Origin: Candidatus Woesearchaeota archaeon
GTDB taxonomy: Archaea > Nanobdellota > Nanobdellia > Woesearchaeales > WJKR01
Reading direction: 5' to 3'
Length of the DNA: 8,434 nucleotides
NCBI GenBank assembly: GCA_014729015.1
Contig: WJKR01000049.1
Location: 1-8,434 of the forward strand
In this document: in pieces, positions 1 to 4,441 of the stretch
Position numbering within the stretch: position 1 is the first letter of the stretch
Layout: each line of letters opens with the position of its first letter
Made by a program: the position numbers and the translations under genes
Notes under the pieces: generated by a model
The model's input: the letters and a program-made list of their open reading frames with translations, nothing else
What the model was told of the DNA's origin: nothing
Database searches by the model: none

Positions 1-146
1 CACTTTGCCTTTACCCATGTCTTCCTTTTCTTGCATCTCAAGCAGTATTTCTTGTAGTCCCTTATGTTGGATGTCGCTCCTAGATCGGTATAGGTCGGCC
101 TGCTCCATTTGTGGACGCCTAATTTGCAGAGAAATGGTTTTTTCAT
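1..146 (-). CDS. Small Cys/His protein, putative zinc-binding, 3' end outside window
   Basis: 48 codons are visible, starting at ATG 146-144 and running off the left edge, so the C-terminus is missing. The N-terminus reads MKKPFLCKLGVHKWSRP, followed later by CLRC. C7 and H12 with C35 and C38 could form a single zinc site, and the spacing CxxxxH followed by CxxC recalls short phage or archaeal zinc proteins of the DUF1660 type. The visible part is strongly basic (many K and R), which would suit nucleic-acid or ribosome contact, but the function is unknown. The start is supported by a TATA-like box about 27 bases upstream, implying a leaderless mRNA. Family assignment is tentative. That this is a real small gene is fairly likely because of the metal-ligand pattern. 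Confidence 0.6.
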   Translation of the reverse strand, partial: MKKPFLCKLGVHKWSRPTYTDLGATSNIRDYKKYCLRCKKRKTWVKAK

Positions 147-167
147 ATGAAAGAGGGTATTTAAACC

Positions 168-177
168 ATTATTTAAC
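168..177 (-). promoter_or_regulatory. TATA-like box for the 1-146 gene
   Basis: On the minus strand this reads GTTAAATAAT, centred about 27 bases before the ATG at 146, the spacing expected for a leaderless archaeal transcript. A second AT-rich box (TTTAAATA, 158-165) lies too close to that ATG. It could instead serve as a plus-strand TATA box. Confidence 0.5.
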
Positions 178-187
178 TTTTTCCTAC

Positions 188-257
188 ACATTTCTCACGT
201 TTCCTGAGATTTTTCTCAGTGCTCACCCTTCCATTTATAAACAAATCTTTTTTTTTT
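188..257 (+). other. Hairpin plus T10 tract in the 147-396 intergenic region; possible short RNA
   Basis: A perfect 6-bp hairpin (CTGAGA, loop TTTT, TCTCAG) sits at 204-219 and a run of ten T at 248-257. A plus-strand TATA-like box at 158-165 would place a transcription start near 188, giving an RNA of about 70 nt that ends in the T tract. No tRNA or box C/D pattern was recognised. A palindromic TTTATAAA at 234-241 could also act as a promoter in either direction. Otherwise 147-396 holds nothing I can name. Confidence 0.2.
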
Positions 258-336
258 GGGGTTGTTTTCCGATATTGTTTCCATCGCCTTTATCAATCAG
301 TCACTCCTTGGCAACGACGCTTAAAACGTTTCTGGT

Positions 337-344
337 CTTATACT
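337..344 (+). promoter_or_regulatory. TATA-like box for the 48-aa gene
   Basis: CTTATACT is centred near 341, which would put transcription start near 367 and give a leader of about 30 bases before the ATG at 397. This matches the leader length inferred for the 5952 and 6968 genes. The box is weaker than others in the window. Confidence 0.4.
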
Positions 345-385
345 ACCGCAATACTTATGAAAGCGTTTTCATCCTTCAATGGTAT

Positions 386-392
386 GAGGTGG
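386..392 (+). promoter_or_regulatory. Strong Shine-Dalgarno (GAGGTGG)
   Basis: GAGGTGG followed by TAAC and then ATG at 397 is an excellent complement to the archaeal 16S 3' end. It decides the start of the 48-aa gene and is the best ribosome binding site in the window. Confidence 0.75.
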
Positions 393-396
393 TAAC

Positions 397-543
397 ATGC
401 GAGAAGACGGTACGCGTGAGCTCCCTCTTCATGAAGAGCATGAATGGAACATCTACAACGATGACGCCCGTTCCCGGCTCGTCGAGTCCGACAGCCTCGA
501 CCCTGAAGAGGAAGGGTTCATGCGCGGCTACGAGGACGCTTAG
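397..543 (+). CDS. Small acidic protein, 48 aa, unknown function
   Basis: The ORF runs from ATG 397 to TAG 541 and encodes MREDGTRELPLHEEHEW... ending in EEEGFMRGYEDA. It is strongly acidic in the C-terminal half and has no Cys, membrane segment or signal peptide. Evidence that it is real: a near-perfect Shine-Dalgarno four bases before the ATG, GC-rich codons like the neighbouring genes, and two T tracts right after the stop (570-589) that look like an archaeal terminator. It therefore appears to be a monocistronic unit. The C-terminal EEEGFxxGYE-type tail reminds me of short conserved proteins of DPANN archaea, but I cannot name the family. The longer overlapping frame at 5-562 is not favoured. 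Confidence 0.65.
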   Translation: MREDGTRELPLHEEHEWNIYNDDARSRLVESDSLDPEEEGFMRGYEDA

Positions 544-569
544 TCGACGATCATCCCGTTGACAAACCA

Positions 570-589
570 TTTTTTTCCCCTTTTTTTTT
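570..589 (+). terminator. Poly-T terminator
   Basis: T7 (570-576), CCCC, then T9 (581-589) follow the stop of the 48-aa gene by 26 bases. Archaeal RNA polymerase terminates at such T tracts without needing a hairpin, and none is obvious here. Confidence 0.65.
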
Positions 590-599
590 GCAACAATGA

Positions 600-606
600 T
601 TATATA
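600..606 (+). promoter_or_regulatory. TATA-like box before a 19-codon ORF
   Basis: TTATATA is centred 25 bases before an ATG at 628, the same geometry as the leaderless genes elsewhere in the window. No longer plus-strand gene follows it, so the box either drives the mini-ORF at 628-687 or is fortuitous. Confidence 0.4.
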
Positions 607-627
607 CCCCTTCTCTTCCCCCTACCT

Positions 628-687
628 ATGCGGACAGTCCATTACCAGTCGGCAAAGCAGCGATACGTCCCGTACAAGCAGAACTAA
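628..687 (+). CDS. Possible 19-aa leaderless mini-protein
   Basis: ATG 628 to TAA 685-687 encodes MRTVHYQSAKQRYVPYKQN, a basic peptide rich in Tyr and Gln with no Cys. The only support is the well-placed TATA-like box and the neat fit between the upstream terminator (570-589) and the convergent stop codon of the next gene at 690-692. A peptide this short can arise by chance. It could instead be the 5' part of a small RNA. Low confidence. Confidence 0.3.
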   Translation: MRTVHYQSAKQRYVPYKQN

Positions 688-704
688 TCCTACCGCATGT
701 ACGG
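670..704. repeat. Inverted repeat across two convergent stop codons
   Basis: CCGTACA (670-676) and TGTACGG (698-704) are perfect 7-bp inverted arms separated by 21 bases. The spacer contains the stop of the mini-ORF (685-687) and the stop of the 690-1142 gene. It could act as an mRNA 3'-end structure for both strands, or be chance, since the arms lie mostly inside coding sequence. Confidence 0.25.
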
Positions 705-1142
705 CTCGCAGATATCCCACGCTCGTCCCACCGCTTCACGAGCATCGTACAATTTCTCCGCGACAGATGCTGCCCGGTGGTGATACGTAACCGCTAATTT
801 GTCGAGAAGAGTCGTCGTGACGTCGTATTGCAGGTCGCCGATCGCCGCGACCAATTCGTCCAACGATCCCTGGAACAACGGCACGTCCAAGGATTCTCCT
901 TTATCATAAGCGTACGCGTCAGCCGCGTCGAGGAAGCAACCACCGACATGATACAACTCCGATGCCAACCGGTTCCGCCCGCGACCTTCATCAGCCTCGG
1001 CTTGACGATGATACTCCCTCCCTAGCTTCTCAAGAAACGAAACGGCGACGTCGTACTGCAGGGCACTGATACTAGCAACCAGTTCATCTATCGAACCGTC
1101 AAGACCGACAATTTCTCGAGGATGCTTAGTGCAATCGTCCAT
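690..1142 (-). CDS. Helical protein with a duplicated domain, 150 aa, unknown function
   Basis: Complete ORF from ATG 1142 to TAG 690, with a TATA-like box 26 bases before the ATG (leaderless). It encodes two copies of one predicted all-helical unit about 76 residues apart. The first begins GSIDELVASISALQYDV near residue 16 and the second GSLDELVAAIGDLQYDV near residue 92. Each continues with an amphipathic stretch (FLEKLGREYHRQA and LLDKLAVTYHHRA). The second copy ends with WDICEPYM at the C-terminus. There is no signal peptide, membrane segment or obvious catalytic motif, so it is probably cytosolic and may be a scaffold or protein-interaction module. It diverges from the 1220 gene, with both TATA boxes packed into the 77-base gap. 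I do not recognise a named family. Confidence 0.75.
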   Translation of the reverse strand: MDDCTKHPREIVGLDGSIDELVASISALQYDVAVSFLEKLGREYHRQAEADEGRGRNRLASELYHVGGCFLDAADAYAYDKGESLDVPLFQGSLDELVAAIGDLQYDVTTTLLDKLAVTYHHRAASVAEKLYDAREAVGRAWDICEPYMR

Positions 1143-1163
1143 GTATCGAGAGTTATCACAACC

Positions 1164-1171
1164 ATTATAAA
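1164..1171 (-). promoter_or_regulatory. TATA box of the 690-1142 gene
   Basis: Minus-strand TTTATAAT is centred about 25.5 bases before the ATG at 1142. It lies back to back with the plus-strand box at 1190-1197, so the two genes share a compact divergent promoter. Confidence 0.65.
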
Positions 1172-1189
1172 CCCTTTCCTCCCAAACCC

Positions 1190-1197
1190 ATTTAAAT
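1190..1197 (+). promoter_or_regulatory. TATA box of the 1220-1933 gene
   Basis: ATTTAAAT is centred about 26 bases before ATG 1220. This supports ATG 1220 rather than the TTG at 1214 as the start and implies a leaderless transcript. Confidence 0.65.
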
Positions 1198-1219
1198 CTT
1201 CCTGCACTCCTCTTTGGTC

Positions 1220-1933
1220 ATGAACCCTTTCAACATCCACGTCTATCATAAGAGTACTGGTTTTGGCTACATCATCCTCAACGGAGAAAAAGAAATAAGC
1301 TCATTACACCACTTCAAAGAAATTGACGAATTATTCTTAGAAATACTCCAAGACAAATACGAAACGTACACGCTCAACGACATCCCTCCAAAGTTCGAAA
1401 CAATCGTACCACAACAATACAGAGACGACCCTACGGCGAGAAGACTTGACCATGAAGAACTAGAAGGTATCATCGAAGCGCTAGGACTGGAAATGGCGTA
1501 CTCATCACCACAGAACCGTTACTTAATCCCCAGAAAACAACTGACCGATTTGTTGTCAGAAGTAGACGATTACCTTGCAAGCGTTCTTAACGAAAACCTA
1601 TATCGGGAACAAGGAGAAGAAAAAGGAGGATTCATATTCCTAGAGTACGACGAAGACATCGTCCTCACACCCATGCCAGGACAAGAACAAAAACCTGATT
1701 TCTCATTAGAAAAACTAGACACAGCAAAAACCATTGACATCTACGTCAGCAAGTACGAGTGCGACAACGAGGAATGCTCATCAAAGATTGACGTCCACCC
1801 ACCACCGTTCGCCTACATAGCAATAAAAGGGACAGAAGCAGCCATCACCACGAACAAAGCGTACGGCTGGACGATCAACACCCTAACACTAGAAGACCTC
1901 TTCGCGAAATACGTGCCGAAAGAGCAGAACTAA
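1220..1933 (+). CDS. Unrecognised soluble protein, 237 aa
   Basis: ORF from ATG 1220 to TAA 1931-1933. The TTG at 1214 in the same frame is rejected on promoter spacing. The protein begins MNPFNIHVYHKSTGFGYI, is acidic overall, and has no signal peptide or transmembrane helix. A helical middle (LDHEELEGIIEALGLEM) is flanked by strand-rich ends. A C-x5-C pair (YECDNEECSSK, around residue 185) is the only Cys feature, followed by a HPPPF segment. I do not recognise the family. The coding strand is noticeably A-rich, with AGA arginine and AAA/GAA codons common, unlike the GC-rich DUF1846 gene that converges on it seven bases downstream. This may mark recent acquisition or an accessory gene. Confidence 0.75.
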   Translation: MNPFNIHVYHKSTGFGYIILNGEKEISSLHHFKEIDELFLEILQDKYETYTLNDIPPKFETIVPQQYRDDPTARRLDHEELEGIIEALGLEMAYSSPQNRYLIPRKQLTDLLSEVDDYLASVLNENLYREQGEEKGGFIFLEYDEDIVLTPMPGQEQKPDFSLEKLDTAKTIDIYVSKYECDNEECSSKIDVHPPPFAYIAIKGTEAAITTNKAYGWTINTLTLEDLFAKYVPKEQN

Positions 1934-1940
1934 AGCCAAC

Positions 1941-3464
1941 TCATCCCTTCCCATCCACTGGCAGCTCGACATCAGCAGTGACGTTGATGCGCAGCTTCCG
2001 CAAGGCGCCGTCATCGCCGGGCGTGGGCAAGATGGTGGCGTGCATCTCGCACCCGTTGAGCTCCCGCAACAACGACACGCACCGCTGCGCCAAGGGGTTG
2101 TGCGCCGACGCGATGGCGAGCGTTATCAAGGTCTCCTCCAAGTCGAGGCTGGCGTGCGACAACCCGAACTGCTCGGTACGCAACCCCTGGATCGTCCCGA
2201 TGATGTGCTTCGGCAACAACTTGAGGTCGTCAGGCACGCCCGCGAGCGTCTTGAGCGCGTTGAGGACCACCGCCGCCTCCGCGTGCAGCAACGACGAGCT
2301 CTTCCCCGTCACCAACCTGCCGTCAGCGAGCTCGACCGCGGCGGCGTGCGCCTGCTTCTCCTTCCGCTTCCTCCTCGCCGCCACGACGACGCGGCGGTAC
2401 GCGGGGGTGAGCCCCAACTCCTGCATGATCTCATCCATGCGGCGAAGGGTTTCCAACGACTCGATGCCGCGGAAGAACTTCTGACGATAGCTGAAGTAGC
2501 GGCGGACGACCTCCTGCTTGCTCGCCTCACGCACCACGCCATCATCGACGATGCCCTCCTTCGCCCGGTTCACGCCCATGTCGGTCGGCGAGCGATAGGT
2601 CGAGACGAAGTTGTCGCTCGTCGTCGTCCGTTTCAGGATGGCGTCCAGGATCTCGAAGTTCTCGACGTCCCGGTTGTAGTTCACCGCCTCCTTCCCGTAC
2701 GCCTCCTGGTGGAAGCGGTCGACGAGGTTCCGGTCCTGCAAGTCAGCGGCCGCCGCCTCGTACGCCAGGTTGACCGGGTGCTTCAACGGCAGGTTCCAGA
2801 TAGGGAACGTCTCCAGCTTCGCGTACCCCGCGTCGACGCCCACCTGGTTGTCGAGGTAGAACTGTGCCAGGCACGTCGCGCACTTCCCAGCGCCGGCCGC
2901 CGCGCCGGTCACGATGACCAGCGGCTTCGTCGTCTCGATGCGCGGCTGCTTGCCGAACCCCCGCTCGCTCGTCACCGCGTCGAGCTCGCGAGGATAGCCT
3001 TTTATCTCGCCGGTGACGTACACGCGTTCCCGGAGGTTCTCCAGCCGACGCTTGAACCGCGAAGCGGCGCTCTCCCCCTCGAACCGGGTGATGACGACGG
3101 CGGTGACCGTCAATCCCTGCTCTCGCAACGCCTGTATCTCCTTGATGGCGAGCGTGTCGTGCGTCAATCCCAGGTCGTGGCGGATCTTGCCCTTCTGCAG
3201 CTCCTTGGCGCCGACGCAATACAGGATCTCTGACTCGTCCTTCAGTTCCTTCAGGAGCTGCACCTTGAGGTCCTTCTCATACCCGGGGAGGACGCGCGCA
3301 GCGTGATAGTCCGTGAGTATCTTACCACCGAACTCGAGGTAGAGTTTGTCGAAATGCGCGACCCGGTCGAGGATGGCCTTGACCTGCTCGTCGAAGTATC
3401 GCCGCGAGCTGAAACCCTGCTTCGTGATAGCGCCTGTCAGTGAAGAACCCTGCTGCTGTGCCAT
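1941..3464 (-). CDS. DUF1846 (UPF0371) family protein, 507 aa
   Basis: The whole length resembles the DUF1846 family, so the protein looks intact. Hallmarks in order are YLEFGGKILTDYHAARVLPG (42-61), the ITRFEGESAASRFKRRL region (125-141), EIKGYPRELDAV (153-164), the glycine-rich GAAAGAGKCATCLAQFY (187-203), YAKLETFPIWNLPLKHPVNL (214-233), the EAYGKEAVNYNRD block (254-266), the SPTDMGVN block (292-299) and REASKQEVVRRY (312-323). Family members are cytosolic, mostly bacterial, of undefined biochemical role. The GxGK-like segment suggests nucleotide or phosphate binding. ATG 3464 is chosen because a TATA box sits 26 bases upstream. The in-frame GTG at 3477-3479 lies between that box and the predicted transcription start, so it is excluded. 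The gene stands alone. Its presence in an archaeon suggests transfer from bacteria. Confidence 0.93.
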   Translation of the reverse strand: MAQQQGSSLTGAITKQGFSSRRYFDEQVKAILDRVAHFDKLYLEFGGKILTDYHAARVLPGYEKDLKVQLLKELKDESEILYCVGAKELQKGKIRHDLGLTHDTLAIKEIQALREQGLTVTAVVITRFEGESAASRFKRRLENLRERVYVTGEIKGYPRELDAVTSERGFGKQPRIETTKPLVIVTGAAAGAGKCATCLAQFYLDNQVGVDAGYAKLETFPIWNLPLKHPVNLAYEAAAADLQDRNLVDRFHQEAYGKEAVNYNRDVENFEILDAILKRTTTSDNFVSTYRSPTDMGVNRAKEGIVDDGVVREASKQEVVRRYFSYRQKFFRGIESLETLRRMDEIMQELGLTPAYRRVVVAARRKRKEKQAHAAAVELADGRLVTGKSSSLLHAEAAVVLNALKTLAGVPDDLKLLPKHIIGTIQGLRTEQFGLSHASLDLEETLITLAIASAHNPLAQRCVSLLRELNGCEMHATILPTPGDDGALRKLRINVTADVELPVDGKG

Positions 3465-3485
3465 GACAGGACAATTCACTAGCGA

Positions 3486-3493
3486 TTATTTAA
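3486..3493 (-). promoter_or_regulatory. TATA box of the DUF1846 gene
   Basis: Minus-strand TTAAATAA is centred about 25.5 bases before the ATG at 3464. It implies a leaderless mRNA and decides the start codon. Confidence 0.65.
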
Positions 3494-3532
3494 GGATTCG
3501 GGTAGTGGAGCATACACTTCTGAAAGGAGCGA

Positions 3533-3763
3533 TCATCCGCCGCGGACCGCCCTCACCTGCTCCTCCGGCAACCGCTCAATCACCCATCCGAAAAAAGCGT
3601 TCAACGGCTTCCGAAAGATCCAGATGACATAGATGAAGAACACGTAACGGACGAACCAGGGATTACGCTGCAAAAAACTAAAGGCGGCGCCGGAAGCGCG
3701 GAACGCGAACCGTGACGTGACGATTTCCATGACGCCCCTGCCGGCATGCGTAGAGATGCCCAT
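3533..3763 (-). CDS. Single-pass membrane mini-protein, 76 aa
   Basis: Starts at ATG 3763 (MGISTHAGRGVMEIV), 25 bases after the centre of a TATA-like box, so the upstream TTG at 3775 is not needed. One hydrophobic aromatic segment, WFVRYVFFIYVIWIF (about residues 36-50), followed by NAFFGWVI forms a transmembrane helix or hairpin-like membrane anchor. The N-terminal side carries Arg residues and the C-terminus ends basic (RAVRGG). There are no Cys and no recognisable domain. No partner is evident: the gene is followed by the DUF1846 promoter and preceded by the zinc-ribbon gene, each with its own promoter. The function is unknown. Confidence 0.6.
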   Translation of the reverse strand: MGISTHAGRGVMEIVTSRFAFRASGAAFSFLQRNPWFVRYVFFIYVIWIFRKPLNAFFGWVIERLPEEQVRAVRGG

Positions 3764-3784
3764 GCTCTCATCCAAGAAACGAAC

Positions 3785-3791
3785 TATTTAA
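3785..3791 (-). promoter_or_regulatory. TATA box of the 76-aa membrane protein
   Basis: Minus-strand TTAAATA is centred 25 bases before ATG 3763, again fitting a leaderless transcript. Confidence 0.6.
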
Positions 3792-3819
3792 GGCTTTTCG
3801 CTCATGAGAAAGAGAACAC

Positions 3820-3829
3820 AAAAAAAAAA
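3820..3829 (-). terminator. T10 terminator after the zinc-ribbon gene
   Basis: Ten A on the plus strand read as ten T on the minus strand, immediately after the TAA of the 46-aa gene (3832-3830). This is a typical archaeal poly-T termination site. Confidence 0.65.
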
Positions 3830-3970
3830 TTATTCCTCGTCCTCTGCCGCCCGCGCCTCATCGATCTTCCTCTTGCACTCCGGGCAGTAGATGAACGTGC
3901 CTTCGCCCCGCTTGTGCACCATGCGCTTCCCGCATTTCCGGCAATAAGAAACGACGTTGTACTCGACCAT
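3830..3970 (-). CDS. Zinc-ribbon mini-protein, 46 aa
   Basis: ATG 3970 to TAA 3830 encodes MVEYNVVSYCRKCGKRMVHK, then the second half of a ribbon (YCPECKRK), ending in an acidic tail (AEDEE). Two CxxC knuckles, C10-C13 and C29-C32, spaced by 15 residues form a textbook four-Cys zinc ribbon of the rubredoxin-like type seen in archaeal transcription and translation accessory proteins. The basic ribbon with an acidic tail is compatible with nucleic-acid binding or acting as a loose subunit, but no partner can be inferred. It has its own TATA box and a T10 terminator, so it is a complete monocistronic gene. I am sure of the ribbon and unsure of the role. Confidence 0.8.
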   Translation of the reverse strand: MVEYNVVSYCRKCGKRMVHKRGEGTFIYCPECKRKIDEARAAEDEE

Positions 3971-3995
3971 GACACTGCCCAAGAATAAGCCTGGC

Positions 3996-4004
3996 TTTAT
4001 AAAA
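3996..4004 (-). promoter_or_regulatory. TATA box of the zinc-ribbon gene
   Basis: Minus-strand TTTTATAAA is centred about 30 bases before ATG 3970, giving a leader of only a few bases. Confidence 0.6.
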
Positions 4005-4018
4005 CCAATGGTTTTTTC

Positions 4019-4441
4019 TCATACGATGAGTGCTTGTTCGTACACGTTGCCAGCGTCGTCGATGTACGCTAATCCTTTCACGTCCAGCTCGTTATCAGCA
4101 TACACGACCCGGTAGTACTCCTCGCCGTCGTTGCCGACGACGCGTTCAGCAGACTCGAATACGTAATCATGCCCGGCAGCGTACTCGGCGAACACGTCTT
4201 CGGCGTCACCGACGTCCAGCACGGCCCTACCGGTCTCCTCCACCCGCGTCATGCCCGCCTCTGCACCGCCCGGCGCCACGGCACGCACCGGCTCCTGCGA
4301 TTCCCCGCACTCGCTCCTGTCCAAGACCTTGTTGCCATCATCGCACGTGAACAGCTCCGGCAACTCCTGGCGTCCCTGCGGCTCGCCAGCGCACCCTGCT
4401 AGGAGCAACGCGACGGCCAAGAAGCAATACGCTCGCCTCAT
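4019..4441 (-). CDS. Lipoprotein with PepSY-like C-terminal region, 140 aa; second gene of the archaellin-protease operon
   Basis: The start ATG (4441-4439) overlaps the upstream stop as ATGA, so translation is coupled to the archaellin-protease. Residues 1-17 are a lipoprotein signal with a lipobox ending L14-A-G-C17, so the mature protein should be lipid-anchored outside the cell. Residues 33-45 hold a Cys pair (TCDDGNKVLDRSEC), possibly a disulfide. After a Pro/Gly/Ala linker, residues about 74-135 (GDAEDVFAEY, then a strand-turn-strand stretch ending GLAYIDDAGNVYE) resemble one PepSY repeat: helix, YxRVVY strand, YIDxxGNVYE strand. PepSY domains occur in protease propeptides and are thought to restrain proteases, which fits the neighbour. 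The lipoprotein call is firm. The PepSY call is by eye and moderate, and the inhibitor role is inferred. Confidence 0.8.
   Translation of the reverse strand: MRRAYCFLAVALLLAGCAGEPQGRQELPELFTCDDGNKVLDRSECGESQEPVRAVAPGGAEAGMTRVEETGRAVLDVGDAEDVFAEYAAGHDYVFESAERVVGNDGEEYYRVVYADNELDVKGLAYIDDAGNVYEQALIV

Noticed and set aside
5..562. 185-codon plus-strand frame
   Set aside because: Low-complexity Ser/Phe-rich translation that runs across the non-coding region and the T10 tract, antisense to the 1-146 gene and overlapping the better-supported 48-aa gene.
2040..3233. 397-codon plus-strand frame
   Set aside because: Antisense shadow of the DUF1846 gene; Arg/Leu/Val-rich composition typical of GC-rich complement frames, whereas the minus strand matches a known family over its full length.
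3465..3479. GTG start at 3479 for DUF1846
   Set aside because: It lies just downstream of the TATA box (3486-3493) and upstream of the expected transcription start, so it would not be in the mRNA.
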